NCBI GenBank assembly: GCA_020060775.1
Contig: JAGUZN010000339.1
Coordinates: 1 to 35,629 of the forward strand
Length of the DNA stretch: 35,629 nt
Source: Armatimonadota bacterium
GTDB lineage: Bacteria > Armatimonadota > Hebobacteria > CAIYQO01
Reading direction: 5' to 3'
In this document: one piece after another, positions 27,768 through 35,629 of the stretch
Layout of the letters: each line of letters starts with the position of its first letter
Position numbering within the stretch: position 1 is the first letter of the stretch
The notes under the pieces: model-generated
What the model was told of the DNA's origin: nothing
Database searches by the model: none
The model's input: only the letters and a program-made list of their open reading frames with translations
Translations under genes and position numbers: made by a program

Positions 27768-28876
27768 TGACCCAGTCGCCTATTGCCCGTGTGTTAATAC
27801 TCGGCGCGAGCCTGGTTGTCGTTGTGGCAGGACTGCGGGCGGCGGCGGCGTTTATCGCGCCTGCGTTGTTGGCGATGCTGCTTGCGGTGGCGGTACTGCC
27901 GATGATTCACTGGCTTGAACGGAAACGGCTTCCGACCTGGGTGTCCATCTTGCTGGTCATTGTGGGCGGACTGCTGATCGGGTCGGCGCTGATTTTCTTT
28001 GTCTCGATGTCGCTCGTCCGGCTGGGAATACATCTGCCCGCCTACCAGGAAAGCTTCACCGCCAAGCTCACCGCCCTGGCTAATTGGCTTGCGCGCTACG
28101 GGGTGCCGATGCCATCAGCATCCTCAAGCGAATTCTTCAGTGTGTCGCGCATCTTCAGTGTATTGGGGACGGTGTTCGGTATTCTCAGCCGCGGCTTGAC
28201 TGCCGCGCTCCTCAGTCTGCTGCTCTTTGTGGTGTTTTCGATTGAGGCAGCCAGGGTTACCAGGCGTATCGGAACGCAACTCGGGGTAGAGAGTCCGGCG
28301 GCAGCACGATTCGTGCGACTGGGGAAGGATATCGCGAGCTACTTCCGTGTCCGCGCATATAACAACCTGTTTGTCGGCGCCGCGTTAACCGGTTTGTTCT
28401 GGGGGTTCGGCGTGGATTTTGCCGGGTTGTGGGGGGTGCTGGCATTTTTCCTCGGTTTCATCCCCAACATCGGGCTGCCGTTAGCTGTGGCGCCTGCCGT
28501 TGTTTTGGCCTGGATTCAGCATGGCGGGTTGACCGCACTACTCATCATCGGTGGGGCCATCCTGATCAATATACTCGGCGATTATGTCCTCACCCCGCGG
28601 ATGGCAGGGAAGGCGCTGAATATGTCGATCGCTACCATCTTCCTGTCGTTTATCTTCTGGGCATGGATCTTCGGACCGTTAGGAGCGCTGATCTCCATTC
28701 CACTGACTTCTATCGTGATGATGGCGTTGGATAGCTACCGCGAGACGCGCTGGATGGCGAATCTCATGAGCGCACAAGGTCTCAAGGAATATCCGGACAC
28801 GGAGAGTACCGTAAGTACAGCTCCTCCTCCCGCTACGGGAGGACCGGATGAACAACACGAGCAGCATAATGCGTAG
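27764..28876 (+). CDS. AI-2E transporter (PerM/TqsA) family membrane protein
   Basis: ORF opens at 27722; MMTQSPIARVLILGASLVVVVAGLRAAAAFIAPALLAMLLAVAVLPMIHWLERK..., GILSRGLTAALLSLLLFVVFSIE, GFIPNIGLPLAVAPAVVLAW, NILGDYVLTPRMAGKALNMS: family signatures. Confidence 0.9.
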   Translation: MMTQSPIARVLILGASLVVVVAGLRAAAAFIAPALLAMLLAVAVLPMIHWLERKRLPTWVSILLVIVGGLLIGSALIFFVSMSLVRLGIHLPAYQESFTAKLTALANWLARYGVPMPSASSSEFFSVSRIFSVLGTVFGILSRGLTAALLSLLLFVVFSIEAARVTRRIGTQLGVESPAAARFVRLGKDIASYFRVRAYNNLFVGAALTGLFWGFGVDFAGLWGVLAFFLGFIPNIGLPLAVAPAVVLAWIQHGGLTALLIIGGAILINILGDYVLTPRMAGKALNMSIATIFLSFIFWAWIFGPLGALISIPLTSIVMMALDSYRETRWMANLMSAQGLKEYPDTESTVSTAPPPATGGPDEQHEQHNA

Positions 28877-28899
28877 TACAAGCAATATCGGCGAGGCCA

Positions 28900-29030
28900 T
28901 ACGCCACCTTGTGACGCACAGTCGTATCCCCGCGTTTCCCAGTACCCATCAACAAGCCCCAAATCCTGTAAGGACTCCAATAATAGCCCACAACACGAGT
29001 AGCCATCACCAATGGCACCTCAGTGGTCAT
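28900..29030 (-). pseudogene. Frameshifted duplicate of a GlsB/YeaQ/YmgE-type membrane protein
   Basis: Stitched minus-strand frames: MTTEVPLVMA / LVLWAIIGVLTGFGAC / LMGTGKRGD versus intact neighbour MADGVSFPMALALWAITGLVVGLLFALIMGTGKYGG. Confidence 0.65.
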
Positions 29031-29095
29031 CGACAGTTTCTCTTCGCCACCCTGATACTGGTATGGTAACTGGAGAGCATTACTCATCAGGCTTC

Positions 29096-29410
29096 TCATG
29101 TTTTCGTCGTCGCTGTTCGCCGACGTGCCATTATGGCAATCACCATCAGGATCACAGTGCCAGCAGCCCCCGCCATGATTGCGAATGCCCAGCTATTCAG
29201 TAGCGATGCACCCACGAGCACCCTGATCAGCAGCCCCCCGAGCAGGGCGCCGACAGTGCCGAGGAGCACATATCCCCAGAAGCCGCCGTATTTCCCTGTC
29301 CCCATGATGAGGGCAAAGAGCAAGCCAACAACTAATCCGGTGATGGCCCACAACGCGAGTGCCATTGGAAATGATACGCCATCAGCCATCGATACTCCCC
29401 CTGAATTCAT
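29096..29410 (-). CDS. GlsB/YeaQ/YmgE family stress-response-type membrane protein
   Basis: 104 aa ORF (start likely at MADGV...); LWAITGLVVGLLFALIMGTGKYGGFWGYVLLGTVGALLGGLLIRVL: Gly-rich three-TM pattern. Confidence 0.75.
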   Translation of the reverse strand: MNSGGVSMADGVSFPMALALWAITGLVVGLLFALIMGTGKYGGFWGYVLLGTVGALLGGLLIRVLVGASLLNSWAFAIMAGAAGTVILMVIAIMARRRTATTKT

Positions 29411-29832
29411 CCGCTATGGATACTGTTACCTCGTTATGGTGTGATGACTCTCGCTTCATGGTGCGAAAACAGCCTAGAGCCTAATGCAGAAGAGGAGTCG
29501 ATGATGCACGAAGGTGTCTAGGCAAGCAGTATATCTGTTACGAAGCATCCTGGCACTATTTCATCCCGCGACACAGTGGCACCAGCGGCAAGTGGTGACC
29601 GTCCCAGCGAGGACAACCCATGATGCCTGCTGATGCAAGGCAGGGAAAGTATCGGCATCTCATGTTTGGCCTGCGATCGCATCTCTTTCTCGTCATCAGA
29701 GTGTATCACTGCCTGGAGTTATGCGAGGACTTGTGATTTTTCACAGGCAAACTGGACATGGCCTTGACATGAATGAAGTAGCACCCGGTAAAAATTCGAA
29801 TGAATGTTTTCGTTAAAGCCGGGGGACATCCG

Positions 29833-31959
29833 ATGGCCATCCGCATGTTAGTGTTGTGTATTCTGCTGCTAATCAATGTAGCGGTCTTCGCGCAAGCGCC
29901 GTTGCCACCGGAGGTGTATACGACGCCAGGCCCGCATGTGGTGGTGAATGGTACGCTGGTGCGTGCCCCGGTGCGTAACGTCAACGGGCGCTTGCTATTG
30001 CCGATGCGGGCGGTCTTCGAAGCACTGCAGTCGGATGTGCAGTGGTTTGCCGCGACCCAGCAGGTGACCGCGACACGCGGGCAGACGGTCGTGCAGTTGT
30101 GGATCGGCCGCTCGTATGCGCTGGTAAACAGCCAACAAGTGCCGCTCGACGTGCCGCCGCAGCTCATCAACAGTGTCACCTACGTGCCGCTGCGTTTCCC
30201 CGCGGAGGCGTTCGGGGGCGACGTCATTTGGGACCCAACGACGCAAACGGCGATCATCACCATCCCACCGCTCGGGACGGTTCCCCCACCGACGGCGACG
30301 TTCACCGGCACGCTGCTGGATGTGCGCACCACCGACGGGCGCACACTGATCGTGCAGGAGCGGGGGACGAATACTATCGTAGCCGTCCCCCTGGCGTCGA
30401 ATACCGTCATGACGCGGGGTCGCGTCAATGTGCCCGCGCAGTCGGTAAACATCACTGACCTGCAGCCTGGTGACCTGGTGGTGATCACCCGGGACAGCGC
30501 GGGCCGGGCGACGCGCATTGACGCCACCTATCAGCAGGTGACCGGACGTGTGTCAGGCATCACTGCGAATCGTGTGTTGCTGCAGGACGGCGCGGTCTAC
30601 GAGTTGCGCCCCGAGCTGCGCGTGACCGATACCCTCGGTAATCCGGTCTCGCTGTCCAGCGTGCCGAGCGGCACGGAGGTGACGCTCCGCATCACCCCCG
30701 GCACCAGCCAGGTTTGGGCGATCATGACAACCACAACAGCGCCGCCGCCTGGAACGCCGTCGATCACGTCGGTCAGCGCCGTCAACTACACCCGGCCGCT
30801 GCGCGCCGGAGAGACGCTGGTGATTCAAGCGACCGGTATGCCGCAGGCCGATGCAGTGACGGCGCGGGTGGGCGATCTGCTGACGAACATCCCGCTGGCC
30901 GAACAATCGCCCGGCGTGTATCAGGGACAGGTGACGATCCCGGCGAATGTGAACCTGACTGAGACGCCGATTTACGCGCGCATGCGCCGTGGGACGACGA
31001 CATCCGCCGAGGTGCGCTCCACGCAGACCATTACCATCGACACCCTCCCGCCGGTCATCGGCAACCGGACGCCGGCGAATAACAGCCAGATCGCGGATCG
31101 CAATCCCGTCATCAGCGCCAGTTTCGATGATCGCGGCGGCAGCGGTATCAATCCGCAGGCAGTGCGGATACGGGTCAACGGCATCGATGTCACCGGCTCC
31201 GCGCTGATCAACCAGACGGGCATCAGCTACCAGGGGCGCGACCTGCCCACAGGACAAGTCGTCATTCAAGTCGAGGCTGCCGACCGCGCGGGGAACACCA
31301 CCGCCGCCGACTGGCGGTTCACGGTGACGACGGGCGCTCCGGGGTCTTTGCAGATTTTGTCGGTGACCCACAACGCCACGAGCCCGCTCCAACCCGGACA
31401 GCAGGTGACCTTCACCACCCGACTCTCTGCCCAGCCGACACGCCTGGAGTGGTATCTGGACAACCAGCTCATCGCGACCGGCGGCACGCGGGCGACCGGC
31501 ACGCTGGAATATACCCAACGCTACACTATTCGGAGCACTGATCCGACCGGCACGCATACCCTGAGCGTGCGGGTCTTCGATGCCGCGGGCAACAGCCTGC
31601 AGCAGGCGGCCTCCAACCCGCTGATCATCGGCACACCGTCGTCGCAAACCTTCGGCATCACCGCGCCGGCTGATGATACCCCTGCGCCTGATCCGCTGGT
31701 GGTCACCGGCACAGCGCCGGCAGGCAGTCAGGTACGGGTGACGGTGACGTACCAGGGGAGCATCGTCATTTTTCCGACGCAGGGGCAGCTGTTCCAGGGC
31801 ACCGTCACGACGAATAGTAACCGGATCTGGACAACGTCGGGGATCAACCTGTCAGTTCCCGCGCTGACGACAGTGGAGGCTTATACCGTGCGCGCGGAAC
31901 TCCTCGATGCACAGGGCAACGTCGTGCAGACAGACACCGTGACGCTAACTGAACAATAG
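29833..31959 (+). CDS. Secreted stalk-domain protein (copper amine oxidase N-terminal-like domain) with Ig-like repeats
   Basis: ORF opens at 29800; signal peptide MAIRMLVLCILLLINVAVFAQA; VVVNGTLVRAPVRNVNGRLLLPMRAVFEALQSDVQWFAATQQVTATRGQTVVQLWIG...YVPLRFPAEAFGGDVIWDPTTQTAII; later TPANNSQIADRNPVISASFDD Ig-like. Confidence 0.85.
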   Translation: MAIRMLVLCILLLINVAVFAQAPLPPEVYTTPGPHVVVNGTLVRAPVRNVNGRLLLPMRAVFEALQSDVQWFAATQQVTATRGQTVVQLWIGRSYALVNSQQVPLDVPPQLINSVTYVPLRFPAEAFGGDVIWDPTTQTAIITIPPLGTVPPPTATFTGTLLDVRTTDGRTLIVQERGTNTIVAVPLASNTVMTRGRVNVPAQSVNITDLQPGDLVVITRDSAGRATRIDATYQQVTGRVSGITANRVLLQDGAVYELRPELRVTDTLGNPVSLSSVPSGTEVTLRITPGTSQVWAIMTTTTAPPPGTPSITSVSAVNYTRPLRAGETLVIQATGMPQADAVTARVGDLLTNIPLAEQSPGVYQGQVTIPANVNLTETPIYARMRRGTTTSAEVRSTQTITIDTLPPVIGNRTPANNSQIADRNPVISASFDDRGGSGINPQAVRIRVNGIDVTGSALINQTGISYQGRDLPTGQVVIQVEAADRAGNTTAADWRFTVTTGAPGSLQILSVTHNATSPLQPGQQVTFTTRLSAQPTRLEWYLDNQLIATGGTRATGTLEYTQRYTIRSTDPTGTHTLSVRVFDAAGNSLQQAASNPLIIGTPSSQTFGITAPADDTPAPDPLVVTGTAPAGSQVRVTVTYQGSIVIFPTQGQLFQGTVTTNSNRIWTTSGINLSVPALTTVEAYTVRAELLDAQGNVVQTDTVTLTEQ

Positions 31960-31998
31960 ACCGGCTGAATGGGTACAACTACAACAGCTTGCGAACCG

Positions 31999-32220
31999 TT
32001 AGCTATATAGGGCATATTCTGTACCTTCAACCGGGGTAACAGGATATTGCGGATTAAGTTGTCGTATCTCTTCCCATGGTCGTGCATTGGCGATACTGGC
32101 GCCACAATTGGGGCAGGTATTATCGGCAGCGACCCAGGCTGCCGCGCTATAGACATGGCCACAGAGTTCACACCAGATATACTTACCGAATGATTCCTCC
32201 AGTGGACTATCAGTTCCCAT
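31999..32220 (-). CDS. Short rubredoxin-like/zinc-ribbon protein
   Basis: MGTDSPLEESFGKYIWCELCGHVYSAAAWVAADNTCPNCGASIANARPWEEI: CxxCG...CPxCGA knuckles; start 2 bp from the desaturase stop. Confidence 0.7.
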   Translation of the reverse strand: MGTDSPLEESFGKYIWCELCGHVYSAAAWVAADNTCPNCGASIANARPWEEIRQLNPQYPVTPVEGTEYALYS

Positions 32221-32221
32221 A

Positions 32222-33271
32222 TCATGTCCCTCCCCTCTCATCGATTTGTTCACAGCGATCAAGCGCATGAAAACTGACCATTTGCCGCCGGCGTTCGTCG
32301 TACAGATTCAGCCGTATGGTTTTCAGGCTGCTGCGCAGGGTTAACGCTTTGACCGCCTGCACGGCCGGCGTCGCATCATAGGCTTGCTGCAAAGAGTAAT
32401 TCGGGATACGCGGGCGCAGATGGTGGACATGATGCAAGCCGATATTACCCGTGAACCATTGGAGCACTTTCGGGAGTCGGTAGTATGAACTTCCCTCCAA
32501 TGACGCGCGAAAGAAGTCCCACTCCGCCTGGCGGGCCCAATAGACCCCCTCGAATTGGTGCTGGATGTAGAAGATCCAGACACCGACCATCCAGAGAATA
32601 AACCAGACCGGCACCAGCACCAGCAGCAATGGTCGAAAGCCGACCGTTAAGCCGACGACCGCGGTCATCGCCAATAGCGCGCCATCGGTCAACCAGACGC
32701 TTCGGCGCTCACGTGCTGACGCTCTACGAATAGGAAAGCGATAAATTATCGCAAAGAGTATCGTTGATCCAAGGCCGAACAGCACGAATGGGTGCCGATA
32801 CCAGCGGTAGACCAACCGTTGCCACCGAGAGGCGGCCTGATATTCATCGACGGTCATAAGCTTTACATCACCGACACCCCGGCGGTCGAGATTGGCAAAG
32901 GAGGCATGGTGCTTCAAATGCGACCAGCGCCACTGGCCATAAGGCGTCATCATCAATACGCCCAGGAGAAATCCCAGGATCGCGTTTGCCCGCTGCGATG
33001 GAAAGAACGAGCCATGGGTACAGTCATGGAAGAAAATGAAGGTGCGGCAGAGGAATCCCGCCGCCACCACCGACATCCCCAGGGTGATCCAGTATGGGTA
33101 GCCGTGTGTCACCGTATACAGCATCATCCCCAGTAGTCCAAGCAAAGGGATGAGGGTATTGCACAGTTGTATGAATGCCCGGCGGATGTCCGGTTTCTCA
33201 TATTTCGCCAGTTCTTTATACCACTCTGGCTTTTCTGGTTGATGCTCCGCATGGTACGCTGCGTCTGGCAT
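32222..33271 (-). CDS. Membrane fatty acid desaturase
   Basis: ORF 32222..33430; start at MPDAAYHAEHQ likely. Three His boxes: HDCTHG, HLKHH, HHVHH; multiple TM segments. Confidence 0.88.
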   Translation of the reverse strand: MPDAAYHAEHQPEKPEWYKELAKYEKPDIRRAFIQLCNTLIPLLGLLGMMLYTVTHGYPYWITLGMSVVAAGFLCRTFIFFHDCTHGSFFPSQRANAILGFLLGVLMMTPYGQWRWSHLKHHASFANLDRRGVGDVKLMTVDEYQAASRWQRLVYRWYRHPFVLFGLGSTILFAIIYRFPIRRASARERRSVWLTDGALLAMTAVVGLTVGFRPLLLVLVPVWFILWMVGVWIFYIQHQFEGVYWARQAEWDFFRASLEGSSYYRLPKVLQWFTGNIGLHHVHHLRPRIPNYSLQQAYDATPAVQAVKALTLRSSLKTIRLNLYDERRRQMVSFHALDRCEQIDERGGT

Positions 33272-33619
33272 CGGATACCTCGTTATTCTGGATAGACCAG
33301 CAAGGCCTTCATGATCGTGCCTCCCATACCGCGCCCGACGGGATGGTATACCCGAGTCGGCGGCAATAGGTAGAACACGACCGCCAACCGACGGAGGCTT
33401 GCATGCGTGCGTGGCGGCCATCTTGGTCACCCCGGCACCCCGGTCGGCGTGTCAGCATTGTAGCAAGTTGGCGCGGCCGAGCGTTGTCGCTTTGCGTGCG
33501 AAACTCTGGTCGGTGGAACGATGCAGGGACATGGGAATCAATACGAGCCGTGGTGTAGATCGGGAGGACAGAGCATTCGTCTCGTGTCACATCATGGGAT
33601 CGAGACATCTGTGTCTGGA

Positions 33620-33946
33620 TCATTCGTGTGCAGTCTGCCGGAAAGCCTTTCGGCGGCGTATCCACTTGTCGATTTCGACGATGCCGATAATGGCCACGGC
33701 GATGGCGCCGGCATCGAGCCATGACACCCATGGAACCGGCCTCGTCTGGAATAGACGTTGCATGATGGGGGTGTAGACGACTAAGAGTTGCAGGAGGAGC
33801 ATCACTCCCGCCCCGCCGACGGCCCAGGGATTCGAGAACAGCCCGAGATGCCAGACAGGATAGAGCAGCGAACGGTTACAGAAGAGGTAGACATACTCCG
33901 ACATATCCGCAGCCGCACCAGCAAGAGAGCGTCTCGTTCTATGTCA
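33620..33946 (-). pseudogene. C-terminal relic of a cation-transporting P-type ATPase
   Basis: (RTRRSLAGAAAD)MSEYVYLFCNRSLLYPVWHLGLFSNPWAVGGAGVMLLLQLLVVYTPIMQRLFQTRPV...VEIDKWIRRRK resembles the C-terminal TM domain; in-frame stop just upstream and no catalytic domains. Confidence 0.7.
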
Positions 33947-34344
33947 GGTCACGCGGTAACCACACGTCCCGCATCTCCAATCGAGCGAGATGCCTGGCAT
34001 GACTCATTGGGATACCGATGCGTGAAAACTATTCTGGAGGGAAGGTCATGGTATCACCCTACCATGGCGGAGATCCCAATATTTGAGTTCAACTGCCATC
34101 TATCCGGGGCTGGGGTTCACGAGCGCTGGCCCCGCAGTATCGAGCAGTCTCCGGTGCGTGGACGCCCATTATATAATAGTTAGTTAGTATTTTTACTGTT
34201 CTATGGTGTTCGGCAGCCAGGAGAGGAAACTCCACCCGCCCTTTACATCCACCCTTAACTGTTCGCTGCTACTCCATTCACCCTCTCTCCGCGCAAACTC
34301 TCGTTCGTGCAGTCGTAGTGAGAGTCTTCCCCTCCACCAATATC

Positions 34345-34379
34345 AGCTGATCAAACCGCCGCCGGGCGGTTTCTCAGCT
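34345..34379. other. Strong imperfect hairpin, possible bidirectional terminator or structured element
   Basis: agctga-tc-aaaccgcc-gccg-ggcggttt-c-tcagct: 8-bp perfect inner stem and 6-bp outer stem separated by a small asymmetric bulge. Confidence 0.5.
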
Positions 34380-34557
34380 TAGGCTAGGGAGAGGCCGAGA
34401 TGCGAATTTCTACGTTCAAACCGTCCTGCTGGGACACACGTGGATGGCAAAACCAGGGGACGAGGTGTCGCCGACCAGACCCCCAAAACGCCCAAAATCG
34501 GCTAATTCTCTCTCTGATTCTCCTTGACCTTCGGACTCATCCCATCCCGTCCAGAGG

Positions 34558-34871
34558 TCAGCGTGCGGAGAGCACGCGCAGGCAGGGATATTGCGCAAGC
34601 ATGCGCTCGGCCAATGCGCGGCCGTTCATCTCGGCATTACCACATCCGTGAGCAGGAGCGCGATCGCTCCGGCATACGTTGCAGCGATGCGTAACGCCTC
34701 GCCAGGGGTGCGCGCGGCGAGGAGGTGGTAGCCCCGTTCAGGGAGGATGGATGCGGATAACTCCAGGAGGGCCTGGTCATCTTCAGCCAGCAAAATCGTT
34801 TCCGGCCCGCCATCAACCAGTGCCATTGTCGGCACCGGTTCGAGACGAGTGGATGATGTGCTGGATGCCAT
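34558..34871 (-). pseudogene. Frameshifted response-regulator receiver-domain relic
   Basis: TILLAEDDQALLELSASILPERGYHLLAARTPGEALRIA...IALLLTDVVMP, then 1-nt frameshift, then EMNGRALAERMLAQYPCLRVLSAR*. Confidence 0.7.
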
Positions 34872-35137
34872 ATGGCGACATCACAGCCGAGCCCCATGCA
34901 TGTCCATGCCGATTTCCCGGGCTGTGACATGCACGCGCCAATTTCACCGGAGCTCGCTCACGCGCGAGGGCGTCACGGCGTGCTGAACGCGTTTAGCACC
35001 CATGTTCCACCCCCTGTCGTTGACAACCCCACCGCTTGGCGGATAATGAGAATATCAACGGCATCCTTCCTCCGCCCCAGGTTCGGACGCCCCACTTTCG
35101 ACATACCTGCACTGCACGAGCAGGGGAGACACTAACT

Positions 35138-35629
35138 ATGCGTACACGTTCTCATGGATTTGTATGGGCGCTCTCGCTGTTCATTCTCGGGCTACTGGCG
35201 CCGTATACTGTTGCGGCAGAACCTGCAGCGTTGGATCGGCGCATGTACGGCATCGATGATCTGCCCAAACGGGTGGGCGTCGTGCAGACGTCAACGCCAC
35301 CCACCATTGACGGCATCATGGAGCCGGGCGAGTGGGAGGCGGCCGCCGCCATCACCGGACTCACCGTCGGCACCGTGTCGCTCTACCATTTCTGGGGCCT
35401 GCAGAATGTCGCCGGCGATCAGAGCACCTTCTGGATCACCTACGATGACGAGCACCTCTACGTCGCCCACCACAGCCCGCCACCCGCGCGCATTGCGGGC
35501 AATCAGGCGATGATCCCCATCATGCTCAAGCGCACGGAAACCGTGCACGACGGCTGCACCGATTTTGATGACAGCATCCGCATTTCCATCCAGGATCCCT
35601 ACCCCGGTGGGGACGAGTACTGGATCTAC
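35138..35629 (+). CDS. Secreted CBM9-like/DOMON-type domain protein, truncated by the window edge
   Basis: Not in the ORF track because it runs off the end. MRTRSHGFVWALSLFILGLLAPYTVAAEPAALDRR...TSTPPTIDGIMEPGEWEAAAAITGLTVG...TFWITYDDEHLYVAHHSPPP; open for 164 codons to the last base. Confidence 0.75.
   Translation, partial: MRTRSHGFVWALSLFILGLLAPYTVAAEPAALDRRMYGIDDLPKRVGVVQTSTPPTIDGIMEPGEWEAAAAITGLTVGTVSLYHFWGLQNVAGDQSTFWITYDDEHLYVAHHSPPPARIAGNQAMIPIMLKRTETVHDGCTDFDDSIRISIQDPYPGGDEYWIY

Noticed and set aside
30553-31647. 364-aa minus-strand ORF antisense to the stalk-domain protein
   Set aside because: Arg/His/Gly-rich shadow composition; the plus strand has a signal peptide and domain motifs.
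33788-34183. 131-aa plus-strand ORF
   Set aside because: Overlaps the P-type ATPase relic on the other strand, with no motif and random-looking composition.
34400-34651. 83-aa plus-strand ORF
   Set aside because: Overlaps the receiver relic and has no coding-like features.
1-35629. CRISPR arrays, tRNA/rRNA genes, intact transposases
   Set aside because: I looked for regularly spaced direct repeats, cloverleaf-type signatures and transposase motifs and saw none; a tRNAscan/CRISPR-finder run would be needed to exclude them formally.

Overview
I read this 35.6 kb bacterial window from the supplied ORF translations and by eye; no database search was run. Main content, left to right: (1) a single-polypeptide Eco57I/type IIG-like restriction-modification protein (minus strand) whose ORF carries an in-frame ~55-bp palindromic repeat; (2) a plus-strand cluster of gamma-glutamyltransferase, LctP-type permease, small membrane protein, acetamidase/formamidase and DUF202 protein, converging on a TauE/SafE permease; (3) a patch of C-terminal-only ion-transporter relics (MscS-like, Na+/Ca2+ antiporter-like); (4) a minus-strand heavy-metal efflux operon: secreted Cys/His-rich protein, TolC-like OMF, membrane-anchored protein with four HxH...GDxC motifs, unusually long adaptor with repeated hairpin-tip-like motifs, CusA/CzcA RND pump; (5) two divergent signalling units: CheB-CheR-PAS plus PAS histidine kinase (minus), and KaiC-like ATPase, PAS kinase with degenerate receiver, a kinase homologue that has lost the H-box His, and an AI-2E-family transporter (plus); (6) GlsB/YeaQ protein with a frameshifted duplicate next to it, a stalk-domain/Ig-like secreted protein, a fatty acid desaturase followed by a rubredoxin-like mini-protein, a P-type ATPase C-terminal relic, a frameshifted receiver relic and a partial CBM9-like protein at the right edge. 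The best candidates for something under-described are the HxH/GDxC repeat protein in the efflux operon, and the KaiC/kinase/pseudokinase module, where CI lacks the catalytic Glu pair, the pseudokinase has His replaced by Asp, and a T7 slippery site at its 3' end would restore the canonical family C-terminus.
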